From Winogradskyella echinorum (GTDB taxonomy: Bacteria; Bacteroidota; Bacteroidia; Flavobacteriales; Flavobacteriaceae), in contig NZ_JACOQD010000001.1 in assembly GCF_014297365.1 (NCBI RefSeq), positions 1 to 64,000 of the forward strand: 64,000 bases of DNA, written 5' to 3'. A program made the translations under genes and the position numbers. A model generated the notes under the pieces. It had not been told where the DNA came from, ran no database searches, and saw nothing but the letters and a program-made list of their open reading frames with translations. Below are positions 21,363 to 31,002 of this stretch, one piece after another (position 1 is the stretch's first letter; every line of letters starts with the position of its first letter).

Positions 21363-24300
21363 TTATTCTTCTAATCTAATATCTAATCCTAAACCTTTCA
21401 ATTCGTGCATAAGTACATTGAATGATTCTGGAAGTCCTGGTTCTGGCATTGGCTCACCCTTAACGATAGCTTCGTAAGTTTTTGCTCTACCAATAACGTC
21501 ATCTGATTTTACAGTTAAGATCTCACGTAGTGTACTAGATGCTCCATAAGCCTCAAGTGCCCAAACCTCCATTTCTCCAAAACGCTGACCACCAAATTGT
21601 GCTTTACCACCTAATGGCTGTTGTGTAATTAATGAGTAAGGTCCAATAGAACGTGCGTGCATTTTATCGTCAATCATGTGACCAAGTTTAATCATATAGA
21701 TAACACCAACTGTTGCTGGTTGATCAAAACGATCACCTGTTCCACCATCATATAGATAAGTATGACCAAATCTTGGAATACCAGCTTCGTCTGTATATTC
21801 ATTAATCTGATCTAAAGTAGCACCATCGAAAATTGGTGTTGCGTATGTTCTTCCTAAATCTTGACCAGCCCAACCTAATACGGTTTCGTATATCTGACCA
21901 ATATTCATACGAGAAGGTACACCAAGTGGATTTAATACAATATCTACTGGAGTTCCATCTTCTAAGAACGGCATATCTTCTTGACGAACGATACGGGCAA
22001 CAATACCTTTGTTACCGTGACGACCTGCCATTTTATCACCAACTTTAAGTTTACGTTTTTTAGCGATGTAAACTTTAGCTAATTTAATGATACCTGCTGG
22101 TAACTCATCACCTACAGAAATTGTAAACTTCTCACGTCTTAATGATCCTTGTAAATCATTTTCTTTAATCTTATAATTGTGGATTAAGTCTGCAACAAGT
22201 TCATTTGTATGATCGTCTGTAGTCCATCTACCAGAAGTTAAATGTGTGTAATCATCTACAGCATTTAACATCTTTAACGTATATTTCTTACCCTTAGGAA
22301 TAATTTCTTCTCCTAAATCATTATAAATACCTTGAGCCGTTTTACCATTAACAATGTTAAATAATTTCTCTACAAGAATATTTTTAAGATCATCAAATCT
22401 GTTATCGTAAGCATCTTCTAGCTTTTCGATATCTTCTTTATCTTGAGCTCTTTTACGTTTATCTTTTACTGCTCTAGCAAATAATTTCTTATCGATAACA
22501 ACACCTCTTAATGATGGAGACGCTTTTAAGGAAGCATCTTTTACATCACCAGCTTTATCACCAAAGATAGCTCTAAGAAGTTTTTCTTCTGGAGTTGGAT
22601 CAGATTCTCCTTTAGGTGTAATCTTACCAATTAAGATGTCACCTGGCTTAATTTCCGCACCAATACGAATCATACCATTCTCATCTAAATCTTTAGTAGC
22701 TTCTTCAGATACATTAGGAATATCATTAGTTAACTCTTCGTTACCTAACTTAGTATCTCTAACATCTAATGAATACTCATCGATATGAATAGATGTAAAT
22801 ACATCTTCTCTAACTACTTTTTCAGAAATTACAATCGCATCCTCAAAGTTATACCCTTTCCAAGGCATAAAGGCTACTTTCATATTTCTACCAAGTGCTA
22901 ATTCACCATTTTGAGTTGCGTAACCTTCACAAAGTACTTGACCTTTAGCAACTTTATCTCCTTTTTCTACGATTGGCTTTAAGTTAATAGAAGTACCTTG
23001 ATTCGTTTTTCTGAACTTTACTAAAGGATAAGTTTTAGTATCACTATCGAAACTAACCATTCCTTCTTCTTCAGTACGTTCGTACTTAATTGTAATTTTT
23101 TCAGCATCAACATACTCAACTGTACCAGCTCCTTCAGCATTAATTAATACTCTAGAATCTGATGCAACTTGACGCTCTAAACCTGTACCTACAATTGGTG
23201 CTTCAGGACGCAATAATGGTACGGCCTGACGCATCATGTTAGATCCCATTAATGCACGGTTGGCATCATCATGCTCCAAGAATGGAATTAAAGATGCTGA
23301 AATCGATGCAATTTGATTTGGTGCAACGTCAGTGTAATTTACACTTGTAGGTTCAATTACTGGGAAATCACCTTCTTGACGAGAGATAATTTTCTCTGGT
23401 AGTATTTTACCTTTTTCATCTACTTCTATAGTTGCTTGTGCAATTAACATATCTTCTTCCTCTTCGGCACTTAGATATGTTGGTGCATTTTTAATATCTA
23501 CAACACCATCTTCTACCTTTCTATATGGAGTTTCAATGAATCCCATAGAATTTACTTTCGCAAATACAGATAAAGAAGATATTAAACCAATGTTTGGTCC
23601 TTCTGGTGTTTCAATAGGACATAAACGTCCGTAGTGAGTATAGTGAACATCACGTACTTCGAAACCTGCTCTTTCTCTTGATAAACCACCTGGTCCTAAT
23701 GCTGAAAGACGACGCTTGTGCGTAATCTCTGCAAGAGGATTCGTTTGATCCATAAATTGAGACAGCTGGTTTGTACCAAAGAATGAATTAATTACGGACG
23801 ATAACGTCTTAGCATTAATTAAATCTATTGGAGTAAATACTTCGTTATCACGTACATTCATACGCTCACGAATAGTACGTGCCATACGCGCTAAACCAAC
23901 ACCAAACTGAGAAGATAACTGCTCACCCACTGTACGTACACGACGGTTAGATAAGTGATCGATATCATCAATCTCTGCTTTAGAATTGATAAGCTCAATT
24001 AAATATTTAATGATAGTTATAATATCTAATTTGGTCAAAACTTGCTTGTCCATTCCGATATCTAACTGTAATTTTTTGTTCATTCTGTAACGACCTACTT
24101 CACCTAAAGAGTAACGTTGATCAGAGAAGAATAATTTATCAATAATACCACGTGCTGTCTCCTCATCTGGCGGCTCAGCATTACGTAATTGACGGTAGAT
24201 GTGCTCAACAGCTTCTTTTTCAGAATTTGTTGGGTCTTTTTGTAATGTATTATGAATGATTGCATAATCTCCTTGTTGCGCACCTTCTTTGTGTAAAAGA

Positions 24301-25175
24301 ATAGTTTTTACTTCTGCTTCAAGGATTTCTTCAATATTGTCTTTGTCAATAATTGTGTCACGATCTAATACAATTTCGTTACGTTCAATAGATACAACTT
24401 CACCTGTATCTTCATCAACGAAATCTTCGTGCCAAGTATTAAGTACACGAGCCGCTAGCTTGCGACCAATAACTTTCTTTAATCCAGATTTAGAAACTTT
24501 TACTTCTTCAGCAAGATCAAAAATTTCTAAAATATCTTTATCTCGCTCAAATCCGATTGCACGGAAAAGCGTTGTTACAGGTAACTTTTTCTTTCTATCA
24601 ATGTAAGCATACATTACTTGATTGATATCTGTAGCAAATTCAATCCAAGATCCTTTAAAAGGAATGACTCTTGCAGAATATAATTTTGTTCCATTAGCAT
24701 GGAAAGACTGGCTAAAGAATACACCAGGTGATCTATGCAATTGTGAAACTACAACTCGCTCAGCACCATTGATACAAAATGTACCACTTGGTGTCATGTA
24801 AGGAATAGTACCTAAATATACGTCTTGAACGATTGTTTCAAAATCCTCATGTTCAGGATCTGTACAATATAATTTCAATCTTGCTTTTAAAGGCACACTA
24901 TATGTTAATCCTCTTTCTATACATTCTTCTATTGAATATCTAGGTGGATCAATAAAGTAATCTAAAAATTCTAATACGAATTGATTACGTGTGTCTGTAA
25001 TTGGAAAATTTTCCATGAAGGTATTGTACAAGCCTTCATTTCCTCTTTCTTCTGACTTTGTTTCTAATTGGAAAAAATCCTGGAAGGATTTAATTTGAAT
25101 ATCCAAAAAGTCTGGGTAATCTGTTCTATTTACAATAGAAGAGAAATTAATTCTTTCAGCCTTTTTTGCTAACAT
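21363..25175 (-). CDS. rpoB: DNA-directed RNA polymerase subunit beta
   Basis: 1,270 residues, full length. The rifampicin-pocket segment ([31 protein letters not shown], about residues 468-490) has the usual sensitive-type residues at the positions known for resistance mutations. Nucleotide-site motifs [10 protein letters not shown] (about 1045) and the C-terminal [22 protein letters not shown] are intact. It is separated from rplL by 122 bp containing a strong hairpin, as in the attenuator arrangement known from other bacteria. Confidence 0.98.
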   Translation of the reverse strand: MLAKKAERINFSSIVNRTDYPDFLDIQIKSFQDFFQLETKSEERGNEGLYNTFMENFPITDTRNQFVLEFLDYFIDPPRYSIEECIERGLTYSVPLKARLKLYCTDPEHEDFETIVQDVYLGTIPYMTPSGTFCINGAERVVVSQLHRSPGVFFSQSFHANGTKLYSARVIPFKGSWIEFATDINQVMYAYIDRKKKLPVTTLFRAIGFERDKDILEIFDLAEEVKVSKSGLKKVIGRKLAARVLNTWHEDFVDEDTGEVVSIERNEIVLDRDTIIDKDNIEEILEAEVKTILLHKEGAQQGDYAIIHNTLQKDPTNSEKEAVEHIYRQLRNAEPPDEETARGIIDKLFFSDQRYSLGEVGRYRMNKKLQLDIGMDKQVLTKLDIITIIKYLIELINSKAEIDDIDHLSNRRVRTVGEQLSSQFGVGLARMARTIRERMNVRDNEVFTPIDLINAKTLSSVINSFFGTNQLSQFMDQTNPLAEITHKRRLSALGPGGLSRERAGFEVRDVHYTHYGRLCPIETPEGPNIGLISSLSVFAKVNSMGFIETPYRKVEDGVVDIKNAPTYLSAEEEEDMLIAQATIEVDEKGKILPEKIISRQEGDFPVIEPTSVNYTDVAPNQIASISASLIPFLEHDDANRALMGSNMMRQAVPLLRPEAPIVGTGLERQVASDSRVLINAEGAGTVEYVDAEKITIKYERTEEEGMVSFDSDTKTYPLVKFRKTNQGTSINLKPIVEKGDKVAKGQVLCEGYATQNGELALGRNMKVAFMPWKGYNFEDAIVISEKVVREDVFTSIHIDEYSLDVRDTKLGNEELTNDIPNVSEEATKDLDENGMIRIGAEIKPGDILIGKITPKGESDPTPEEKLLRAIFGDKAGDVKDASLKASPSLRGVVIDKKLFARAVKDKRKRAQDKEDIEKLEDAYDNRFDDLKNILVEKLFNIVNGKTAQGIYNDLGEEIIPKGKKYTLKMLNAVDDYTHLTSGRWTTDDHTNELVADLIHNYKIKENDLQGSLRREKFTISVGDELPAGIIKLAKVYIAKKRKLKVGDKMAGRHGNKGIVARIVRQEDMPFLEDGTPVDIVLNPLGVPSRMNIGQIYETVLGWAGQDLGRTYATPIFDGATLDQINEYTDEAGIPRFGHTYLYDGGTGDRFDQPATVGVIYMIKLGHMIDDKMHARSIGPYSLITQQPLGGKAQFGGQRFGEMEVWALEAYGASSTLREILTVKSDDVIGRAKTYEAIVKGEPMPEPGLPESFNVLMHELKGLGLDIRLEE

Positions 25176-25238
25176 TGATGAACGAGATTTTTATTAAAAA
25201 ATACTAATAAATGTATATAACGTTTATATACACAAAAG

Positions 25239-25274
25239 GGTTTAGGTCTTAGAGCACTACTCCAGACCTAAACC
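25239..25274 (-). terminator. Attenuator-like hairpin between rplL and rpoB
   Basis: On the minus strand GGTTTAGGTCT and AGACCTAAACC pair perfectly (11 bp) around a 14-nt loop, then CCTTTTGTG follows. A nested GAG/CTC pair tightens the loop. It lies in the only large gap inside the ribosomal-protein/RNA-polymerase operon, where partial termination would lower rpoBC relative to rplJL. Confidence 0.75.
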
Positions 25275-25297
25275 ATATGTTGTAGGTTAAGGTAAGC

Positions 25298-25675
25298 TTA
25301 CTTAAGCTCAACCTCAGCTCCAGCTTCTTCTAAAGAAGATTTTAAGCCTTCTGCTTCGTCTTTAGAAACACCTTCTTTGATTGCACTTGGTGCATCATCA
25401 ACTAAACCTTTTGCATCTTTTAAGCCTAAACCAGTTAATTCTTTAACTAATTTTACAACTGCTAATTTAGAAGCACCTGCTGCTTTAAGGATTACATCAA
25501 ATTCTGTTTTTTCTTCAGCGGCATCACCACCTGCTGCACCACCACCTGCTGCTACTGCTACTGCAGCTGCTGCTGGCTCGATACCATATTCTTCTTTTAA
25601 TATAGTTGCTAATTCGTTAACTTCTTTTACTGTTAAATTAACTAATTGTTCTGCGAAATCTTTTAATTCTGCCAT
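25298..25675 (-). CDS. rplL: 50S ribosomal protein L7/L12
   Basis: 125 residues, acidic. An N-terminal dimerisation helix region is joined by a flexible Ala/Gly hinge (about 35-55) to the C-terminal factor-binding domain ([36 protein letters not shown]). It forms the ribosome stalk that recruits translation GTPases. It lies 62 bp after rplJ in the usual order. Confidence 0.97.
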   Translation of the reverse strand: MAELKDFAEQLVNLTVKEVNELATILKEEYGIEPAAAAVAVAAGGGAAGGDAAEEKTEFDVILKAAGASKLAVVKLVKELTGLGLKDAKGLVDDAPSAIKEGVSKDEAEGLKSSLEEAGAEVELK

Positions 25676-25737
25676 TTTTCTATTGTTTTAATAATGTGTG
25701 TGTGTTTATTTTTTTTTAATGTGTGTACTTGTTAAGA

Positions 25738-26259
25738 TTATCCTTCTCTTTCGGATAATGTTTTTACAATACCTGCGATTGTACCACCACTAGATTTAAG
25801 TGCTGAAATAACATTCTTAGCAGGAGATTGTAATAATGTAATAATCTCGCCAAGAAGTTCTTCTTTAGACTTAATATCTACTAATGTATCTAATAATTCA
25901 TCGCCAACATAAATTGCTTCTTCAATGAAAGCACCTTTTAATAAAGGTTTTTCAGATTTTTTACGAAACTCTTTAATTACTTTGGCTGGAGCATTTCCAG
26001 TTTCAGAATACATTACTGATGTATTTCCTTTTAAAGTTGTTGGCAGGTCACCGAAATCTTTTTCCGATGCTTCCATAGCTTTCTCTAAAAGTGTATTCTT
26101 AACTACAGCTAACTTTATGTTAGATTTAAAACATGCTCTTCTTAAATTTGAAGTCGCTACTGCATCTAATCCAGAAATATCTGTTAAATAGATATTTGTA
26201 TTATCTGCTAATTGAGCAGTTAACTCTTCAATTACTTGGGATTTTTCTTCTCTTGTCAT
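25738..26259 (-). CDS. rplJ: 50S ribosomal protein L10
   Basis: 173 residues. Starts MTREEKSQVIEELTAQLADN and has the family blocks DISGLDAVATSNLRR and VVKNTLLEKA. It anchors L7/L12 dimers to 23S rRNA and in many bacteria autoregulates the rplJL mRNA. It sits 19 bp downstream of rplA. Confidence 0.97.
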   Translation of the reverse strand: MTREEKSQVIEELTAQLADNTNIYLTDISGLDAVATSNLRRACFKSNIKLAVVKNTLLEKAMEASEKDFGDLPTTLKGNTSVMYSETGNAPAKVIKEFRKKSEKPLLKGAFIEEAIYVGDELLDTLVDIKSKEELLGEIITLLQSPAKNVISALKSSGGTIAGIVKTLSEREG

Positions 26260-26278
26260 AATATTCTAAGTTTAACTA

Positions 26279-26968
26279 CTATCCTATTTTTGTGTCAATT
26301 GAGATACTTGGACTCATAGTACTAGACATGTAAATACTTTTTACATACGTACCTTTTGACGACGTTGGCTTTAACTTCATAATTGTAGATAATAATTCTT
26401 GAGCATTCCCAACAATTTTATCAGTACTAAACGATGCTTTACCAATTGGTGCATGTACAATACCTGTCTTATCTACTTTAAAATCTATCTTACCAGCTTT
26501 TACTTCTGCAACTGCTTTAGCCACATCCATTGTTACTGTACCTGTCTTAGGGTTTGGCATAAGACCTCTTGGTCCTAATACTCTACCTAATGGTCCTAAC
26601 TTACCCATAATGCTTGGCATAGTAACGATAACGTCTACATCGGTCCAACCATCTTTAATTTTTTGTAAGTATTCATCTAACCCAACATAATCAGCACCAG
26701 CTTCTTTTGCTTCTGCTTCTTTATCTGGAGTTACTAACGCAAGTACCTTCATGTCCTTACCTGTACCGTGTGGTAACGAAACTACACCACGAACCATTTG
26801 ATTGGCTTTACGTGGATCTACACCTAATCTAATTGCTAAATCTACTGAAGCATCAAATTTAGTGTATGTAATTTCTTTAAGTAAAGCTGAAGCTTCTTCT
26901 AGAGAGTAAACTTTATTACTATCTACTTTTGCTTGCGCTTCTTTTTGCTTCTTTGTTAATCTTGCCAT
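26279..26968 (-). CDS. rplA: 50S ribosomal protein L1
   Basis: 229 residues from the chosen start [12 protein letters not shown], the usual length. Motifs include [20 protein letters not shown] and [15 protein letters not shown]. It binds the 23S rRNA L1 stalk. The frame is open upstream to 27037, but that would add 23 residues overlapping the rplK end that do not resemble L1; the internal ATG leaves a 10-bp gap after rplK and is preferred. Confidence 0.96.
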   Translation of the reverse strand: MARLTKKQKEAQAKVDSNKVYSLEEASALLKEITYTKFDASVDLAIRLGVDPRKANQMVRGVVSLPHGTGKDMKVLALVTPDKEAEAKEAGADYVGLDEYLQKIKDGWTDVDVIVTMPSIMGKLGPLGRVLGPRGLMPNPKTGTVTMDVAKAVAEVKAGKIDFKVDKTGIVHAPIGKASFSTDKIVGNAQELLSTIMKLKPTSSKGTYVKSIYMSSTMSPSISIDTKIG

Positions 26969-26978
26969 TTCTAAAAAT

Positions 26979-27419
26979 TTAGTTTGGAGCTTCACCTCCT
27001 TTAACAGTGATACCCATCGATCTTGCTGTACCGGCAACCATTTTCATAGCTGATCCGATTTCAAAGGCATTTAAATCTACCATTTTGTCTTCAGCAATTT
27101 GCTTAACTTGATCCCAAGTTACTTTTGCTACTTTACGTCGGTTTGGTTCTCCTGATCCTTTCTTTACTTTGGCCGCTTCTAATAATTGTACTGCTGCTGG
27201 TGGAGTCTTGATTACAAATTCAAATGATTTGTCTTTGTAAACAGAGATTACCACAGGTAAAACTTTACCTGGCTTATCTTGAGTTCTAGCATTAAATTGC
27301 TTACAGAACTCCATGATATTAACTCCAGCGGCACCTAAAGCGGGTCCTACCGGTGGCGATGGATTCGCAGCACCTCCCCGAACTTGTAGCTTAACTACTT
27401 TGTCTATTTCTTTTGCCAT
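26979..27419 (-). CDS. rplK: 50S ribosomal protein L11
   Basis: 146 residues. Has the proline-rich N-terminal signature ([26 protein letters not shown]) and the C-terminal rRNA-binding domain ending [13 protein letters not shown]. Part of the GTPase-associated centre. It lies between nusG and rplA as in most bacteria. Confidence 0.97.
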   Translation of the reverse strand: MAKEIDKVVKLQVRGGAANPSPPVGPALGAAGVNIMEFCKQFNARTQDKPGKVLPVVISVYKDKSFEFVIKTPPAAVQLLEAAKVKKGSGEPNRRKVAKVTWDQVKQIAEDKMVDLNAFEIGSAMKMVAGTARSMGITVKGGEAPN

Positions 27420-27485
27420 TTCTTAATGTTTATACGCCTATCTATATTGGAAGCATAGATAAAACGCTCTTTATTGTAACAATTA

Positions 27486-28031
27486 TTAAACTTTCTCTAC
27501 TTGCATATAACTTAACTCTAATGGTGTTTTTCTTCCGAAAATCTTAACCATCACCTCAAGCTTACGCTTTTCTTCATTTATTTTTTCGATAGTTCCATCA
27601 AATCCGTTGAATGGACCATCGATAACCTTTACAGTTTCTCCTTTAGTAAATGGAATTGCAACATTTGCATCTGCTTCAATTGCTAATTCATCAACTTTAC
27701 CTAACATTCTGTTTACTTCAGATTGTCTTAATGGCACAGGATCACCACCTTTTGTTTCACCTAAAAAACCAATCACATTAGTGATAGATTTAATAATGTG
27801 AGGTATTTCACCACTTAAATTGGCCTGTATCATAATGTAACCTGGAAAATAAACTTTCTCTTTGTTTATTTTTTTTCCGTTACGTATTTGTATTACTTTT
27901 TCAGTAGGCACTAGTACTTGATCTACAAAATCATCGAGACCTAATCTTGAAATTTCATTTTCAATATAAGTTTTGATTTTGTTCTCTTGACCGCTTACCG
28001 CTCTAACAACATACCATTTTTTATCAGACAT
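27486..28031 (-). CDS. nusG: Transcription termination/antitermination factor NusG
   Basis: 181 residues. The NGN domain begins KKWYVVRAVSGQENKIKTYIE and contains VYFPGYIMIQANL. The KOW motif is in the C-terminal domain (GETVKVIDGPFNGFDGTIEK). NusG binds the RNA polymerase clamp and couples transcription to ribosomes or Rho. It is 18 bp after secE. Confidence 0.97.
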   Translation of the reverse strand: MSDKKWYVVRAVSGQENKIKTYIENEISRLGLDDFVDQVLVPTEKVIQIRNGKKINKEKVYFPGYIMIQANLSGEIPHIIKSITNVIGFLGETKGGDPVPLRQSEVNRMLGKVDELAIEADANVAIPFTKGETVKVIDGPFNGFDGTIEKINEEKRKLEVMVKIFGRKTPLELSYMQVEKV

Positions 28032-28049
28032 ATTCTACTTGTATAATTG

Positions 28050-28244
28050 TTAGTGAATCATTTCGAAATAAGCTTTTACTGCTCTACTAAAAACAGTATC
28101 AACTCCCCAAATAGCTAGCGAAAATATAATTGAAAACACAGCTACAATTACTGTTAATCTTTGAGCTTCTGGCCAAGGTGTCCATGACACATTGTTCTTT
28201 AACTCTTCAAAAGATTCTTTTATATATGTTATTAATCCTGCCAT
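28050..28244 (-). CDS. secE: Preprotein translocase subunit SecE
   Basis: 64 residues with one membrane segment (LTVIVAVFSIIFSLAIWGVDTVF), preceded by the amphipathic region with ELKNNVSWTPWPEA. It clamps the SecY channel. It lies between tRNA-Trp and nusG, the standard neighbourhood. Confidence 0.95.
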   Translation of the reverse strand: MAGLITYIKESFEELKNNVSWTPWPEAQRLTVIVAVFSIIFSLAIWGVDTVFSRAVKAYFEMIH

Positions 28245-28355
28245 TTGATTTATTTTTTTGGATTAAAAAAAACTAATCCATAATTATTTTTGAACGATTT
28301 GAGAGTTTTAATTTATTTACTACTCAGTAAACTTTTTACTAACAAACCTGCGTTG

Positions 28356-28428
28356 CACGGGTTGAGAGACTCGAACTCCCGACACCTGGTTTTGGAGACC
28401 AGTGCTCTACCAACTGAGCTAAACCCGT
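28356..28428 (-). tRNA. tRNA-Trp (CCA anticodon)
   Basis: 73 nt including the discriminator base. Acceptor arms ACGGGTT/AACCCGT pair fully, the D arm is TAGCTCAGTTGGTAGAGC, the anticodon loop CTCCAAA gives CCA, and the T arm has GTTCGAGTC. The 3' CCA is not encoded. It lies between tuf and secE. Confidence 0.97.
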
Positions 28429-28440
28429 ATACAATAATCA

Positions 28441-28468
28441 AGGCATCCCGAAAAATCGGGACACCTTA
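28441..28468 (-). terminator. Hairpin between tuf and tRNA-Trp
   Basis: TCCCGA/TCGGGA stem extended by AAGG/CCTT across a small internal loop, 23 bp after the tuf stop. There is no long U run, so processing or partial termination between tuf and the tRNA is as likely as full termination. Confidence 0.5.
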
Positions 28469-28490
28469 ATTATAAATTCAACTATATTGT

Positions 28491-29678
28491 TTAGTCTAAA
28501 ATTTCAGTTACCTGACCAGCACCAACTGTTCTACCACCTTCACGGATAGCGAAACGTAAACCTACGTTCATTGCAATTGTGTTGATTAACTCTACTGTAA
28601 TAGTTAAGTTATCTCCAGGCATTACCATTTCAACTCCATCAGGTAATTGGATATTTCCAGTTACATCAGTTGTACGAACGTAGAACTGTGGACGGTAGTT
28701 ATTATGGAATGGTGTGTGACGACCACCTTCTTCTTTTTTAAGGATATATACCTCAGCCTTGAATTTAGCATGTGGTGTTACAGAACCTGGCTTAACAATT
28801 ACCATACCTCTAGAGATTTGAGTTTTCTCAATACCTCTTAATAAGATACCAGCGTTATCACCAGCTTCACCTCTATCTAATATTTGACGGAACATTTCAA
28901 TACCAGTAATAGTAGAAGTTAATTTCTCAGCACCCATACCAATAATCTCAACAGGATCACCAGTGTTAGCAATACCAGTTTCGATACGACCTGTTGCTAC
29001 AGTTCCACGACCAGTAATTGAGAATACATCTTCGATTGGCATTAAGAAATCTTTATCAACCTCACGCTTAGGCTCTTCAATCCAAGCATCAACTTGATTC
29101 ATTAATTCCATTACAGTATCAACCCACTTTTGCTCACCATTAAGTGCACCTAAAGCAGAACCTGCTACTACAGGACCATTATCACCATCATATTCGTAGA
29201 ATGATAATAAATCTCTGATTTCCATTTCAACTAATTCTAATAACTCTTCATCATCAACCATATCCACCTTATTCATGAATACAACGATACGAGGAATACC
29301 TACCTGACGACCAAGTAAGATATGCTCACGAGTTTGTGGCATAGGACCATCTGTTGCAGCAACAACTAATATAGCACCATCCATTTGAGCAGCACCAGTA
29401 ACCATGTTCTTTACGTAATCCGCGTGACCTGGACAGTCAACGTGAGCGTAGTGACGATTAGCAGTTGCATATTCTACGTGAGAAGTATTAATTGTTATAC
29501 CTCTTTCTTTTTCTTCTGGTGCATTATCAATTTGATCAAATGATCTTGCTTCAGATAAACCTGCATCAGCTAATACTTTAGTAATAGCAGCAGTTAAAGT
29601 TGTTTTACCGTGATCTACGTGTCCAATAGTACCTATATTAAGGTGTGGTTTTGAACGATCGAAAGTTGCCTTTGCCAT
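28491..29678 (-). CDS. tuf: Elongation factor Tu
   Basis: 395 residues. P-loop GHVDHGKT at 19-26, effector region with [13 protein letters not shown]3 DCPGHADY, G4 NKVD, then the two beta-barrel domains ending [16 protein letters not shown]. It delivers aminoacyl-tRNA to the ribosome. It lies between a four-tRNA cluster and tRNA-Trp/secE, so the whole set may be one processed transcript. Confidence 0.98.
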   Translation of the reverse strand: MAKATFDRSKPHLNIGTIGHVDHGKTTLTAAITKVLADAGLSEARSFDQIDNAPEEKERGITINTSHVEYATANRHYAHVDCPGHADYVKNMVTGAAQMDGAILVVAATDGPMPQTREHILLGRQVGIPRIVVFMNKVDMVDDEELLELVEMEIRDLLSFYEYDGDNGPVVAGSALGALNGEQKWVDTVMELMNQVDAWIEEPKREVDKDFLMPIEDVFSITGRGTVATGRIETGIANTGDPVEIIGMGAEKLTSTITGIEMFRQILDRGEAGDNAGILLRGIEKTQISRGMVIVKPGSVTPHAKFKAEVYILKKEEGGRHTPFHNNYRPQFYVRTTDVTGNIQLPDGVEMVMPGDNLTITVELINTIAMNVGLRFAIREGGRTVGAGQVTEILD

Positions 29679-29749
29679 GTTTAATTTATTTTATTCTTAA
29701 TTATTATTAGTGTTCAATTGTTAATTCTAAAATCATTCTTAGAAAAAAG

Positions 29750-29821
29750 AGCCAATGACGAGATTTGAACTCGTGACCTCTTCCTTACCAAGGAAACGCT
29801 CTACCCCTGAGCTACACCGGC
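29750..29821 (-). tRNA. tRNA-Thr (GGT anticodon)
   Basis: 72 nt. Acceptor GCCGGTG pairs with CATTGGC using two G-U pairs; anticodon loop TTGGTAA gives GGT; T arm ACGAGTTCAAATCTCGT. CCA not encoded. The last tRNA before tuf. Confidence 0.95.
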
Positions 29822-29878
29822 GTAAAGTGTTTAGATTCTCATTAGTAAATGAGATTTCTGCCTTCGCAGAAAAAATAG

Positions 29879-29951
29879 AGCGGGAGACCGGGTTCGAACC
29901 GGCGACATTCAGCTTGGAAGGCTGACGCTCTACCAACTGAGCTACTCCCGC
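29879..29951 (-). tRNA. tRNA-Gly (TCC anticodon)
   Basis: 73 nt. Acceptor GCGGGAG/CTCCCGC is perfect; anticodon stem TCAGC/GCTGA with loop CTTCCAA gives TCC; T arm CCGGTTCGAACCCGG. CCA not encoded. Confidence 0.96.
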
Positions 29952-30121
29952 TTTTTTTCAATTTCAAAAAAATCAAATTCAAAATTCCAAAAATGAAAAA
30001 TGATTTAATCTTTGACGATTGATTGGTTTCAATATTTCAAAGTTTGGATTACTTCGCTGAGTTCAATCTTCATCAACCAAAACTTCGTTTTTGAAGATTA
30101 CCTCGCTACGCTCGGTGATCC

Positions 30122-30180
30122 TGGATTGGTAAACCAATCCAAACAATTTTAAAACGCAGTTTTACAAAAGCTAGCTTTTG
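30122..30180. repeat. Three consecutive palindromes in the tRNA-Gly/tRNA-Tyr spacer
   Basis: In the 254-bp spacer there are, in a row, TGGATTGGT-AA-ACCAATCCA (30122-30141), AAAAC-GCA-GTTTT (about 30151-30163) and the 16-bp perfect palindrome CAAAAGCTAGCTTTTG (30165-30180). No coding frame is present. They may be processing hairpins of the tRNA precursor or remains of a small repeat element. Confidence 0.5.
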
Positions 30181-30205
30181 ACAACTTCTTATTTCAAATT
30201 GTTTG

Positions 30206-30288
30206 TGGGGAGAGCAGGATTCGAACCTGCGAAGGTGAAAACCAACAGATTTACAGTCTGTCCTCGTTGGCCGCTTGAGTATCTCCCC
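30206..30288 (-). tRNA. tRNA-Tyr (GTA anticodon)
   Basis: 83 nt, class II with a long variable arm. Acceptor GGGGAGA/TCTCCCC; anticodon stem CAGA/TCTG around CTGTAAA gives GTA; T arm GCAGGTTCGAATCCTGC. CCA not encoded. Confidence 0.96.
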
Positions 30289-30350
30289 AAATAATTCATT
30301 ATTTCAATTTCAAAATCCAAACTTTAAATTAAAATTTAGACTTTTAAAAG

Positions 30351-30424
30351 AGCCGATAGAGGGACTCGAACCCACGACCTGCTGATTACAAATCAGCTGC
30401 TCTAGCCAGCTGAGCTATATCGGC
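30351..30424 (-). tRNA. tRNA-Thr (TGT anticodon)
   Basis: 74 nt. Acceptor GCCGATA/TATCGGC; anticodon stem CTGAT/ATCAG around TTTGTAA gives TGT; T arm with GGTTCGAGTC. CCA not encoded. First tRNA of the cluster in transcription order. Confidence 0.96.
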
Positions 30425-30459
30425 TTTTTCTTACTTTTTTACTATCAAAAATTGACCAT

Positions 30460-30483
30460 AAAAAAGCCCGCTATTTCTAACGG
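30460..30483 (-). terminator. Short terminator between hpf and the tRNA cluster
   Basis: On the minus strand CCGTTA-GAAA-TAGCGG forms a 6-bp stem (one G-U) followed by GC and six T. It is 52 bp after the hpf stop codon. A possible promoter box lies immediately upstream of it (see the finding). Confidence 0.6.
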
Positions 30484-30487
30484 ACTG

Positions 30488-30516
30488 CAAATGTAATGTT
30501 TTATTTTTTTATTCAA
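30488..30516 (-). promoter_or_regulatory. Promoter candidate for the tRNA-tuf transcript
   Basis: Minus strand TTTG, 18-bp spacer and TACATTTG followed by CA, close to the strong Bacteroidota form TAnnTTTGCA. The spacer is one base short of the common 19. Confidence 0.4.
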
Positions 30517-30534
30517 AACATTTTTGAAAAAATT

Positions 30535-30840
30535 TTATCTAACTTTTGCTCTTAATTTTTCTTTTCTTTTTTTGATTTGCCTTTCAAGCGACGCAATTGC
30601 TGAATCTGTGCCCTCTTCAAACGTTTTACATTGTTTCTTTACAACGAAACTATCTCCTGGTACACTTACCTTGGCTTCAAAAATTTTATTTTCTTTATCA
30701 CTTGTGTTCTCTACTTTTAAATAGACATCGGATTGAATTATTTTGTCGTAGAACATATCTAATTTATCCATTCGCTTTTGAATGAAATCAATTAACTTAC
30801 TATCTGCATTAAAATTTACGGACTGAGTGTTTACTTTCAT
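30535..30840 (-). CDS. hpf: Short ribosome hibernation-promoting factor (HPF/RaiA family)
   Basis: 101 residues, the short form without a C-terminal dimerisation domain. Begins MKVNTQSVNFNADSKLIDFIQKR and has the family beta strand SDVYLKVEN and a basic C-terminus (KKRKEKLRAKVR) for rRNA contact. It would bind the 30S decoding region in slow growth. It follows xerC, with a 162-bp gap holding a long inverted repeat. Confidence 0.9.
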   Translation of the reverse strand: MKVNTQSVNFNADSKLIDFIQKRMDKLDMFYDKIIQSDVYLKVENTSDKENKIFEAKVSVPGDSFVVKKQCKTFEEGTDSAIASLERQIKKRKEKLRAKVR

Positions 30841-30871
30841 ATGTCTTTATTTTTATTTATTAATAGATATA

Positions 30872-30930
30872 TGAAACATTCATAAAAATCATTTCTTCAA
30901 TTATTGAAATGTATATTTATGAATGTTTCA
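30872..30930. repeat. Nested inverted repeat upstream of hpf
   Basis: Arms TGAAACATTCATAAA (30872-30886) and its perfect complement (30916-30930) are 15 bp each, separated by 29 bp that itself contains TTCAA/TTGAA. It lies between the xerC stop and the hpf start and may be the hpf leader fold, an operator or a terminator for xerC. Confidence 0.6.
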
Positions 30931-31002
30931 CAAACTTTTTTTTAGATTAAACATGTGTGCTAAAAATTATTTAACACAAATTAATTATTGCTAAGTAAAA
31001 AC

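Noticed and set aside
25377..25691. Open frame antisense to rplL, Ala/Ser-rich
   Set aside because: Shadow of the alanine-rich hinge codons of rplL; no start context or homology.
26969..27037. N-terminal 23-residue extension of ribosomal protein L1
   Set aside because: It is the rplK 3' end read in another frame; starting at MARLTKKQ gives a normal L1.
29739..29936. 65-codon open frame on the minus strand over the tRNA cluster
   Set aside because: It is translation through tRNA-Gly and tRNA-Thr (SGVERFLGKEEVTSSNL pattern), not a gene.
30126..30137. TTGGTAAACCAA in the tRNA spacer, identical to the GntR-type operator consensus
   Set aside because: It is the inner part of a longer hairpin, isolated, far from the alginate locus and without a nearby susC-like promoter; coincidence is more likely.
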